Below, one piece after another: positions 1 through 12,000 of a stretch of DNA of 64,000 nucleotides. The stretch comes from Lineus longissimus. Taxonomy: Eukaryota > Nemertea > Pilidiophora > Heteronemertea > Lineidae. How positions within the stretch are numbered: position 1 is the first letter of the stretch; each line of letters starts with the position of its first letter. The stretch covers positions 3,784,501 through 3,848,500 of the forward strand of contig NC_088315.1 of assembly GCF_910592395.1 (NCBI RefSeq). Reading direction: 5' to 3'. A program made the translations under genes and the position numbers. The notes below the pieces were generated by a model. The model was given only the letters and a program-made list of their open reading frames with translations. It made no database searches and had not been told where the DNA came from.

Positions 1-141
1 AATTTCCTGATTCCAAATATGTCCTGGTCAACAATCCTGACTCAGTCATGATGTGAAAAGTGAAGTGAATGTGTTTTTATTTTATGTCCCATCAGCAGAT
101 TGTGCTTTCCATACTAATTTAGGCTTACAGTTTGCCATTTT

Positions 142-277
142 AACTGCCCCACCAAAAAGCTTGCCAAGAATCTTGGTTTCAACGTGGTGCTAGTGCAATC
201 AGAGCCTTCTACTGCCCCACCAAAAAGCTTGCCACGAATTGGTTTCAACGTGGTGCTAGTGCAATCAGAGCCTTCTA
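142..277. repeat. Two-copy 68-bp direct repeat
   Basis: Two tandem copies (about 142-210 and 211-277) start with CTGCCCCACCAAAAAGCTTG and end with GCAATCAGAGCCTTCT. They differ by a 2-bp indel and a few substitutions, which points to a fairly recent duplication. No protein function is apparent in any frame. Confidence 0.85.
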
Positions 278-711
278 CCTGAGAGATATTCTCTGATGAG
301 TGAGAACACCAAATCATGTTTATCTCCGAATCATCAGTAAGTGAGCAAGAATATATTTACTTAAAGGTGTCCATTCAATGACTCAACCAGACAGGCATGC
401 TTTATTTAGAATCAGACCTCCAGCTTTATACATAGTGAAGCTTCCTTCAGCATCTGACTGTCTGACATTAAGGCATTAAACTGAGCTTTCCAATGTCTTA
501 TTTTAGCCAGCTGACTTAAGTTTTTAACTGATGAGTTTTCTATGACAACTTGAACAATGTATACTTTGAAGTTAAACCTTATATAGTGTAGGCCACAGAT
601 AATGGAACATCAACAATCTCAATCTTTATTCCTATGACATGAATCACTAACTATCAATTATTGTTGACTTTGAAGCAATATAAATTGCTGACTGGTGAAC
701 CATTGTCAAAT

Positions 712-875
712 ATCAGTGAGTTTCACTCAGTAATATCCCTGTAAGTGTAACTGAGTTCAACTCACTGCACAAACCTCCATTCATTCAAACATTCACCAGT
801 CAGTGAGTTTCACTCACAAATCTCCCTTTAACCAGTCAACTGGACTGTTTTGTCAGCAACTGAATTCAACTCACT
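712..875. repeat. Diverged ~89-bp tandem repeat
   Basis: The motif pair CAGTGAGTTTCACTCA ... GTTCAACTCACTGCA occurs at about 714-772. It recurs, slightly altered, at about 803-873. Each copy is itself partly inverted (GTGAGTTTCACTCA is near-palindromic). There is no coding potential. Confidence 0.6.
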
Positions 876-945
876 GCAAATACCCCCTTGAATCAAACCC
901 ATACGAGTCAATGGGCCAACTGGACTTAGAGAGGTGTCCTGATTA

Positions 946-1640
946 GAGAGGTCAAACTGCATGGAAACAACCACTTGGGGTCCAAACTAATGAGCTTAAT
1001 AGAGAGGTCTTCCTTAATAGAGAGGATTTTCTCAATAGAGAGGCTTTCTTTAATAGAGAGGCTTTCCTTAATAGAGAGACTTTCCTTAATAGAGAGACTT
1101 TCCTTAACAGAGAGGCTTCCCTTGATAGAGAGGTTTTCCTTAATAGAGAGGCTTTCCCTGATAGAGAGGCTTTCCTTGATAGAGAGGTTTTCCTTAATAG
1201 AGAGGCTTTCCTTGATAGAGAGGTTTTCCTTAATAGAGAGGCTTCCCTTGATAGAGAGGTTTTCCTTAATAGAGAGGCTTTCCTTGATAGAGAGGTTTTC
1301 CTTAATAGAGAGGCTTTCCTTGATAGAGAGGTTTTCCTTAATAGAGAGGCTTTCCTTAATAGAGAGGTTTTCCTTGATAGAGAGGCTTTCCTTGATAGAG
1401 AGGTTTTCCTTAATGGAGTGGTTTTCCTTGATAGAGAGGTTTTCCTTGATAGAGAGGTTTTCCTTAATAGAAAGGCTTTCCTTGATAGAGAGTTTTTCCT
1501 TAATAGAGAGGTTTTCCTTAACAGAGAGGTTTTCCTTAATAGAGAGACTTCCCTTAATATGTCCTTAATAGAAAGGTTGTCCTTGCTAGATGGGTTGTCT
1601 TAACTAGAGAGGTTGTCTTTACCAGAGAGGTTAAACTGTA
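946..1640. repeat. 18-bp minisatellite (about 33 units), possibly pogo/Tigger-derived
   Basis: From about 1000 to 1620 an 18-bp unit, TTCCTTAATAGAGAGGCT, repeats without interruption. It often alternates as a 36-bp higher-order unit (TTCCTTAATAGAGAGGCT then TTCCTTGATAGAGAGGTT). Because 18 is divisible by three, one frame stays open for 197 codons (975-1568), encoding repeats of SLIER(L/F); I regard this as an artefact of periodicity, not a gene. The array is bounded by AGAGAGGTCAAACTG (946-960) and AGAGAGGTTAAACTGTA (about 1624-1640). Read on the minus strand, the latter gives TACAGTTTAACCTCTCT, which resembles a TA-flanked terminal inverted repeat of pogo/Tigger-type transposons. I infer that the array grew by amplification of a subterminal transposon motif. 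Confidence 0.85.
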
Positions 1641-3098
1641 ATTCCATTGTGACCATTCTGTGTCATATTAGGTGTGTATATCTACTGGAAATAACAGCAT
1701 GAGCATGACCCTTAGTGAACTGAAACAGATAATTGATGCCCCCCCCCCCCCCTCCCCCATGACCGACCATGAGATGAAGATGAATGAACAGTGGATTCTC
1801 ATCCCATCTCTGATCCAAGGGAAATGTAACTACTTTCCAGCCACATTAATTGAGAAAGGCATTAGTCAACAGGCTACACTATGACGCATCGCATACTGTC
1901 GACTAGACAGACACTGTGTAATACCCCGATATCACATTTCTGAATAAGACTTGTCATTTTTGAGAAGACCGTCTCTCAGAAAACATCTCATTATCATCAA
2001 AACGAAATCGAATAAAAGCACCAAATAATGGGAAATGACAGAATTTAGAATTTCATCGCATATCTTACCTCAAAACGAAACGAATTGTCGAAATAGCACT
2101 GAAAATTTAGATCCAAAGGCAAAATCTCAAACTGAGCAACCACTCTCAGTATTTCAATTCAGGTAATTAGCAGCTCTTCCGCCGACAAGTTTTCACCCCC
2201 TAATTTTTCCTTATTTGCATATTTATAGTATTTCAGACAATAGTTCTTGCAAAAATTGGTGTCATGTTTAATCAAAGTTAGTATTTAAGAGATAAACCCT
2301 TTTAAATGATATTTATCTCACGTTTGACTTTTCACATTTTAATTGATTTTCGAGGGAGGTGAACGTAACAGCCCAACACTGTTAGTTGATTATCAGTTCG
2401 CCATTGATCTGTAAAATCATATATCGATTTAGATAGTTTATGTAATAAATCTGCACATTAATAACAAGTTAGTTCCAATTTGAATGTAATTTTTAATATG
2501 AATATTTATTTCCTATGGTAAAAATGGCATAAATGATTTTTTCCGATATTTCTTCGAAACTAAGTTTTGAATAATTTGCCAAAATCCAATATGGCGCCTA
2601 TCGTATTTGTCAAAATTTCATGATTTTTCGTCACAAAAGCATTGTTTTTGAACTTGTGCGTGATGTGATTGTCATGATCCTAATGCATGATTAATAGCCA
2701 GCCATTTTTGCTACCAGACGTATATTTCCTTTGGCGGACAGTTGCTGTCTTCTTTGTGAAATTCCAGTTTAGTCATGGTTAGCAGACCAAAATATTCAAG
2801 TTTCATCTCTCTCATTGCCATATAGATTGACCTGTAGACATCGTCAATGGACGTCGTTGTCATTGATTGTGTAGGCAGCCTATTGCAATGCACTGTATGA
2901 TTACTGTCATGACTGTACATTGAATGATATACAGTAGAACCTCTCTTTACCCTTCTCCAATTTAGACTAAGCCATAGTCTGATAGTCAAACTAAAACACC
3001 ATGACCATGATAATGCGTAACAATACTATGACAGCGGCATCAGTTTTCTCAATTGACATCACAATGTCACACAACTTTTACCACTTCTATTCTCACAG
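1641..3098. other. Upstream region of CABIN1; no gene recognised
   Basis: This AT-rich stretch should contain the CABIN1 promoter and first exon, because the first recognised coding exon opens with a splice acceptor and not an ATG. Two ATG-followed-by-GT candidates that could supply an initiator codon ending exactly at a splice donor are at 2515-2517 (ATGgtaaaa) and 2775-2777 (ATGgttagc). Neither can be confirmed. The sequence around 2583-2598 (CCAATATGGCGCC) resembles a YY1-type promoter motif. At about 2928-2952, ACAGTAGAACCTCTCTTTA looks like another pogo/Tigger-like terminus. Confidence 0.4.
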
Positions 3099-6000
3099 AT
3101 CCGGATAGCTGCTCTGAATGATGATTCGAGTGACGATGATGGAACTGGTGGATTCTCATGTGGGATTACGACAAAGGAGGCGCAGGTAAGGTTCTGCCAC
3201 CTATTGATCGAACTGAATTGCGATATGAATTAAACTAACAGATATCCTGATTATCTCAGATTGTTTTAAAATTTGTAGACCCCTCCTCAAAGTCATGATG
3301 AATGATAGGCTAGCTTCTTGTACGGATCATTTGGGGAATACGTTCTTTGGATTGCAGTTATATGCAGGGACACAGTTATACTTATAGGATCAAATTACAT
3401 TCCAATTGGCCTTCCTTTCCAGGAGTCGGAAGCATTCTCAATCTACAACAAGGGGTTAAGCCTTCAGCGACAAGGTGATACAGATGCAGCAAAAGATGTC
3501 CTGCAGAGTCTGCTCGACTCCAGCCTCATCAAAAATGCCGCCAGAAAAGAAGACCAGGACACTGGAAATCTGCTGCAGCCGGATATGTTGCTCAAGTACT
3601 CTGCTTATAAGAATCTCGCGAGTATTGCTGCCCACAGAGGAGACTATAATGATGCTATGGAGTCGTACTTAGAAGCAGTAAATGTGGACTCGAGTGACGT
3701 CACACTGTGGCACAAGATTGGCACCACAGCTATAAAACTTGACAATTACCAACTGGCCAAGTTTGCGTTTATGCAGGTAAATCAATGGCTGTGATTTTGT
3801 AATGTTATGAAACTGATCGATGAATTGATATTTTAAATTTTTCACAACACAGTCTGTCCTTTTGGTTTTGATGTCCCTGGGTTAAATTTACATTGTCTTC
3901 AGACAACCTTCAGTCAGCACTGGCTTCTGCCTTGTTGGGTGTACCTGCTAGACTGCAAGATGCGGATAATGTATTCAATTCTTTTTTCCAGGGGCTTTCC
4001 TGCAACAAGAATCACTGGCCCTGCCTAGATCATGCCATCACTGTTCTGTATGCCCTGAACAACTATACAAGTAAGTAGCGGTTAGCATGGTTAAAGAATA
4101 TTAAAATAACCTACACAAACAAAAATCTTGGGCGAATTAAAGATTTTTTCTACACATGTGAAAACTTGTGCAATTCAAAACTAAAACTGTTTATTTCGGG
4201 CGATGTTGAAAATCACATGTACAATGAAGGGTTAAAATGAAAAATCTAGACAAAATATTAAGTTTATGTGTTTGTTTGGATTTTCAGCTTGTCTCTACTA
4301 CATTGGGCAGGCACTTGAGAGAGATCCAGGTTATCTCAAGGGACTGGCATTCAGACAACAGATATTCTCTGAGCAGGCCTCTCTCAAAAAGGAATGCAGC
4401 GAATACTTTCAAAACTGGTAAGAGAGATGGGCCCAGTTGTTCAGAAGGAGTTCAAGAGGAGACATTGATATAACAACATTTGAACAAACTAGTGGCAATG
4501 ATATTGGTTTGAAGCCATTAAATACATTATTGTATCATCACACCATCTCTGGAGACTGTGCCATCACAATTAAAAATGAAAATGTTATATAACGTTTTTG
4601 ACATTTCTTTCAGCGATTTATCAATTGATGATGACGAGGTCGATCAGGAGGTGGCTGAAAAGGTAAACATCAGTGCGAGTTTGATTGATTGGAATATGCC
4701 TATGTTGGAAAGATCCGAACATGAACAGAAGGTTTGATGAAGAAGTGGCTGCATTTCAGACTTCCTGTGCGGAGGGCACTTACTTATGTCGACACACAGG
4801 CATATGTAGTTGATATATAGAATGATCTTTATCTTTGTTTTTCTAATATTTAGTACATCAATGAAGGCGTGGAGATCAGAAGGAAGAGACGTGAGCTGTG
4901 TAAAGTGCCTGATCCACCTCCGTTGACCTTCCCAGTGCCCTTGAAGAGTTTCACCTGGAAGCATCTCGGAGAGTGTCTTATTGTTCTTTATGATAAGTTA
5001 GCCGGAAAACCTTACCCGAGGGTATGTATTGTCCAATGATCGATTGAAAGTTCTGGAAGTATGGAGACAGATTTGAGGCCATAAGAGCGCTTGTAACAAC
5101 AAAGCCCATGAGGTCATCAGATCCGTTTAAAATGTGCTTTATTGGATGTGAAGTTTTCCCCACTCTTAAACTTTGAAGCGTACTACAACTCTCTGTTCCA
5201 TCATCATGTGACTGCGCGGGTCCTCAATACACCACGACTCGACTACCTTTATACTTGTCAATTTCATCATAATTGTAATATAACATGTAAGATCTTTTTA
5301 TCCAGAGCGTCTGCAGTCGTGTTGATTTGACGATGTATGAAAATATGAACCCAGATGCTGGGATCCATGTCGTGGACACTTCACTGATTGAGACAGTTCT
5401 GTCTGAGATGTCACAGCTTGTCAGCCCGGCATCGAGTGTCACCAGTACCCCAATACTACCACATACGCCTCTTACGGTTTTGATGGGTAAGAATAAGAAA
5501 TTAATTTTCCAACACTTAAATATTTATTGTATCAGTTTTGAGGTGCTTCAGCATTGCAGACTTTCAGATATACCCAAAGTGCTTCTTTCTGCCAGGAATT
5601 TTGTAACTACCGTATACATTTTAGCAAAAACTGACAGTAATTTGCGTTATTCCGCCAATAAATTCGAATTCCCATTTGTAGATTTCACACCTGATCTGAT
5701 GAAGTCAGCTGGCTCGACACCGACTGCCATGGATGTTGATGACATCACAAAACCTGGTTCCAAGAAACGTGGGCCTAAAAGGAAACGACTCTGCGAGGAG
5801 TTGGACCCGTTTATCTACAAACGCCGGTCAGCGAGGGTTCGAGATACGGGAAAGAAAAAGCAGGAGGAAAGTGTAAATTATCAAGACCTGCTACAGAAAT
5901 TCCTGCCATCCTCACTCAGGTGAGTTTTACATCTATTTGTGTGTTTGCTCTTGTCACCGTTTCATGCAACATATCTTGGGCATTGATGAGGAGGTCATGA

Positions 6001-9000
6001 AGTGGACTTTTGATGTATCCCAGATAATGGCACAGTGAAAACTTCGAAAAACGCCAACAGCTGATGACATCACTGCAAAGTAAGATCAGTTTTGTAAATA
6101 TTGATATTTCTTGTTTTCTTGCAGAAACTATGTGGAAGAATCTGAGGATGTAGCAGAGGTAAACAGTGGGCATCCACAGCAGACGCTCGATGCAGTCGAC
6201 GGGGAGAAAGTGGAGTTATCGCCTGAGGATGATGGGAATACCTGGACAGTTGATGAGGCGAAGTCAGTTCATCAGTTCCTTAAAGATCGCATCATTAACG
6301 GTGGAGCTGTTGATTTGATGATCAAGTTCCTTTTGAAACTTGCCAGCAAACTGTCTGAGATTTGGTAAGGAAATCCTTTGTGCGCTTGGGCTGATTTCTG
6401 TTTCTGTTTGTGACTTTTGCTTTGTCACAGTATTTCTACAGATGCTTGACTTTGGTGGAAAGCTTAATGGTCTCATTGTTGTCTTACATGAGATTTTTCA
6501 GTAAGTTGGAACGTAAGATACTGAAGTGAATGATTTTGTTTTAGGCCTCCAGAAATGACTGCCATCTATGTGAAGATCTATACAAGAGTCCGCAAGCATT
6601 TCAGCCTCCCTTCCTATTGGTTGTAAGTATGCTCACATTATCTTTGTGATTGACCGGAGATCATATCGCTGACATAAGAATGAAATAAAGTGTCGTCCCT
6701 GCTGTGTTCCAAGTGTAAATGATGTCCATGGTTCGATGTCCGAAGTTTCCCACATTGATGACGTCACCAACAGAAACTTCAGGCCATCCTGTTACTACTA
6801 AACTTTATTTCTTATTCCAGCAAAGAGGTTTCCGATGAGCACATACAGAATATGGCTAAGGTGGCGCTACTGTGGACAGAATTCAAGATGGACAATTGGT
6901 TGCAGACCAGAGCCAAGACCTCATCATCACCAAATGGGGCAAGGAAGTAAGTCTCATTTGATAACTACAGTGCCCCGCAAATCACCAAACTGATCGATTT
7001 TCAAGTTAAAAAATCTGTATTTTAAATTGACATTGAATGAATGTAATCTGTTTCTAAAAGTATCCATTATTGTTTTAGGAGCCCTGCCATGTCAAGTTTG
7101 CGTCTCAGTGCTGACTTCCCCGGAGAATACTTCAATGATGACGTCTCGTATCTCATGGGCCTGATGTCATATTCTGACGTCATGGAGGTGTTCTGGCAGG
7201 AGTTCTGTGTCAGAGGTTGGTAACAATAATCTAATGCTACATCTTAATCTGCATAGAGATATTTTGTCGTTGTTCTGTAAAACACAAAATTTGGCAGTTT
7301 TTTTTAAACAGATTTTGAATCCATCACATGATGTTAATTGTTTATTCCAGTTTTGTGGTTGAAGGCACATTTCTTCATTCTGAACTGTGAGACAGAGATG
7401 GCGGCAGGGGCCTTTGATCAGGTAAATTGTCTCTCCAACTTTTCCATTATGGCCAACCTCAACTTGATCCAAACTGAATTATACATTGAAAACCATATTA
7501 CATTTCAACCAAGACTATGTCTTATACTTACAATTTACCATCAGTTTACATTGCTGAACCTTTGAGGTGCATTCTAATAAGAGAATTGTATTCATTTCAT
7601 TACAGATTACTTCCTTTCTCTCAGACATCAGACAAGAATCGTCTGTCAATTTGGTCGTGAAGCTCAAGAACTGCCGCTCTGAGAACATCATTAGTATGGG
7701 TAGGTATCTTCACTGTTGAGTGCTGATCCCTTGAGAGGGGAGGGTAAAGATACATATGATACGTGTATCAGTCTGTGTCAGTGTGAATGTTTTTGCATAT
7801 TGGAGAATACCTTGGAGTTTCCCATTGCTGGAGACACTACAGTTTCAATTGATGAATCTTTTTCAGATACCGTTCAAAAACAAATTGAGTCGCTTCACCG
7901 ATGCCAGTCCCTTGAGGAGCTTCAGCGACTCTATGAGCAAGAAAAATACCAGAATGTGGTCAACCTTCTAATGCCCACCTTCAAGAGTGGGGCACCTAAA
8001 GGAAAAAGCATTGCGGAGGTGAACCAGGGGATACCGGAGCGACATGCACAACTTCTACTCTTGCAAGACTCGCTCCTCAAACTCAAGAACTATGAGGTAA
8101 GGTCAGGATGATTTGTGCTTCCTAGCACTGCTATTCAAAGCTCATCCTTCAGACAATGGACACGGCACCATCTGATGCAATACAAAGCTGAATCCTTCTT
8201 GAATCTTTCCCTGTTTCTGTTTTAGATGTGCCTGCTCTGGGGGGAGGTGTCAATCAACGAAGCTCTGCAGTGCTACCTTAACGTACAGACTACAGAGGCC
8301 AAGGAGGAATGGATCAGTACGATGACCCAGCTCTTTGAGGGTGTTGAGAAGTAAGTGGCATTAACGCATTCTCCAAAAAATTGTTTCTAATTTCTATAAT
8401 GAACTCCCCCGACCTCAGACATCTATTTTTCATTTGTTACTTTTCAGGAGTCTGCGCAACACCCCTGGTATCATCAAAACACTGCCGGCCAAGAACCTTG
8501 TACGGTTCTCACACAATTTGATACGGGTGATCGAGCTTGCGATGGACATCCCCGAAGGTTCAACTGAGATTATAGGAACTGTGTTGCCCTGGATTCTATT
8601 GTACAGGCTGATTGAACAGTACGTAGAATTGCACATGCTGATTGTTCAAAACTGCTGTGTTTATGTGACTAGTGTTTGAGTGCTGCTCTTGGAGTACATC
8701 AGGGAGGCTGAGTCTTGCTCACGATGGAGAGTGAATAGTGTTGCCTCTGGTGATACAATGTTGATCATTTTGTAAAGTAGACTTCTTCTCCAAGTGGTTT
8801 ATATATGGCACAGTCAGCTAGCCATACACATATTTCGGTTTCAGTAAATTTTGTGCTTCTCTCAATAGCATCCTTCTTTGCAGTGAAGAGACTAAATTCC
8901 GCAAGCTGAAGGAAGCAGAGGGTGACTTTTCACACGACTGGGACACTGGCATGCCATCATCCCTCATGCTACTGAACGTTGCTCACGAATACCTCGGGCG

Positions 9001-12000
9001 GCGATCATGGTGCACGAACAGCGATGGCGCCCTCTTGATTCTATTCCTAGAAGTGATCGAGGTGGAGTTGAAAAAGTATGGACCCAGTGGTGCTCATCCT
9101 TTGCAGGATGACTTGGAGAATGCCTTAGAGCAGTGCCTTTACTGCTTATATTCATACCCGAATAAGAAGGCCAAGGTGCGCCACCTACAGGACCATAACG
9201 CAGCCCAGGTGACGCTCATCTGGGATCGGTCGATTCTGTTGTTTGATTACTACAAGCCGAAGACGGTGCCAGAGTTTGACAGTTATAAGACAAGTACCGT
9301 TTCAGCAGATGTAAGTCATGTTCACCCTGGAGAGTCAATTTCTCAATTTGCCATGCAACAGTTGGGGCCCGCCCCTGTTCTATTAGCTGGTCGACCGTGG
9401 GAGAGCCTGTGTTGTCGACTACTAGGATATCCTGTAGAGCCTGCTGTGCACAAAGTCAGATTTTGTTGAAATTGACCCATTTTTTATTCGGCTTGCCAAC
9501 TGATTATAAAGATATGTAACAGCATTAAAGATCAATCAGGTAAAATTCTTTGAATCCGCTCTAAGATGATAACTAACATTTTCATTTCCAGCTTGAAAAT
9601 CTGCTGCGCCGAATCTGCCCGCTAGTTCCCGTCCAACCAAAGCCACCATTCACCATCGAGATGCTGAATAACTACATCGACGGGTTGACTAGTACTCCAC
9701 CGTCTCTGCCTGCCGACTATGTTATTGAAGGGTAAGACCAGAGTCATGGAGAAATCTCAGGCCAAGTCTTGTTAATGTCAAGCTGTGCGGCAAACCCGGA
9801 AGCAAACTAGACTGGGCACATCAGCACATGCTTCACAATATCGATGCAGTTATTGTTGGCCTATTCTGCTGGGAATCCAACATGGGCTATCTTTTACTAC
9901 ATGTACAATCAGTTATAAATCTTTCCAGGCATGCACACGTCATCAAGGAGATGTATTACCTACTGGCTGATTACTACTTTAAGAACAAGGAACCAGCGTA
10001 AGTAGAGACCTTGAAATTATGAAAGTGGACTTGCAATTCTCAAGCAAATTTCCCTAAGAAAGTATAAGATGCCCGAATAATGATGATGATGACCTGCTGT
10101 AGACTCATACATACACACATACATACATTTATTCATGCATAGATGTAATCCACTCAAACTGAACTGATATGCCTTTTAATCTCATTTTCAGGAAAGCTAT
10201 CAAGTTCTACCTACACGACATCTGTGTGAATCCTGATAGGTTCGACTCATGGGCTGGCATGGCTCTGGCTAGGAGCAGCCGGTTGGAACAGAAACTCAAT
10301 TCGGTGGGTGGATGAATTTCCCATCTCCTTGAGGTTATCCCTCACACTGAGCCGGGTTCATTCACCATTTGTCATTCACCTCTACATTTCTTTTTTACTT
10401 TTCCAGAACGAGTTGAAATCCGAAGGCAATATTCACAAAAATGCCATAGCAGTACTACGGTGTTTCCGTCGAGCGTTAGAGTTAGATGATTCGAACAGCA
10501 AGCTGTGGATTGAGTACGGAGCCTTCGCATATGCCCTACATATGTATGCATCCAGACAGCTAAAACAGGTGAAGATATAGAACTTAACTTTCATGGACTG
10601 GAGTCATTTTAGAAGATTTTGCAAAATGGATGATTTGCCTCTCAAGAAAGCAGTCCACAGGAGTGGCATTAGAGATTGCTCTAAAGCTTTTCTATAAATG
10701 ATTGTACTAGGTTTAGACACTTTTCAGCTTTTGTAACAAGTTCTAATTGATCAAACATTTTGCAGCATAAGTTACCGTTGATCCTTTAGAGATACCGTCG
10801 GTAAAATCTCCTTCCATTTCTGCAGCAATGCCTGTTCCCACTGAATGAAGAGAACCGTAAGATTGCCGAGAGCAGCCGTGATGATATGTTGAAGACAGCT
10901 GAGAATTGTTACATCAAGGCTGGCGAGTGTGGAGATGCAGATGAGATTGAAGAAAGATGGTTACATCACTACATGCTTGGCAAGATTGCCGAGAAGATGC
11001 ACCGTCATCCCAGAGACTATCTGGAGCATTATAAAGAGGTACGGAAAAGACAGTTGCCCGAGACCTGTCTGGCATAGGTGGACCTGCCAAGAGATGGGGC
11101 TCACACCAGCATAGCCCTTAGAATCACGGGGACAAGTAGGTCCATGACACCTGAAAATGAGTGCCCAATGTGGGGCAAAACCTGCTCTATGGACTGAGCT
11201 AGCAGACACCAGACCAAGCCGTTGTGGGTACGAAACCATGTCAAGACACTGTGTTCTCTCTATTGAAATGCCATTGTGTCCTGATTTCAGTCTGCTCGGT
11301 TCCTGTATGAAGACAATGCCAGATATCCCAAGAAGATCCATTATATTGTCAGCCCTCCACATCTTGCCGTGGAAGCCCTGGAGGTAAGAATGATCAGTAG
11401 GTCTTGCAAGTCTTTGACTTGACTAAAACCCAGTTAACGACTCCTCCACTTCCTCCTGTCCTGGGCAGTTCACTCAATTTTGAGTCCTCTTCAAGTTCAA
11501 GCTTGCAGCACACAGACTTATCTTGGCAAGAATATCAAACAATCCGATAAGGGGAATGCATACTACATTTATATATCATGCATGGTTCATTTTCAGGTGC
11601 ACTATCGCTTGCATGTTTCCATCATCAAGTACCTGCTACGCCACACAAAGGGCATCCCCCTGGAGCTCTATGAGGTCTTTGACCAGCACATCAAAGCAGC
11701 AGCAGAGAGCCCCTTCGCCTTGACAAGAGAGAAGCGACATGAGAAAAGAGAGAGGTGGGTTGTTGTTAGATTTGGTGACTTCTTATTGGATCTTTATTAG
11801 GTTCAGTGCTGAGTAGGTGAGCCCGGTCTGCCCACCCATTATAACCTCAAAGTCCCCCATGCCAAAAAACTTCAGGTTTTTGTTCTGTTTTTACATGGCC
11901 CCATGCCATGTCTTATTGATATTCTTGTCCATCTCTTTCAGTCGAAGTGACCTACTCTCTGCGACTCTGGATGAGAGTTCCTCCTCAAACTTGACTGCCC

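Noticed and set aside
1672-1884. 70-codon frame next to a poly-C run
   Set aside because: Contains a homopolymer-encoded proline run and no similarity; probably non-coding.
5980-6124. Possible box C/D snoRNA in a CABIN1 intron (TGATGA and CTGA words)
   Set aside because: Boxes do not fit consensus spacing and there is no terminal stem; similar words occur by chance in several introns.
6755-6770. TGACGTCA CRE-like site inside a CABIN1 intron
   Set aside because: An isolated site deep in an intron without promoter context; not reported as regulatory.
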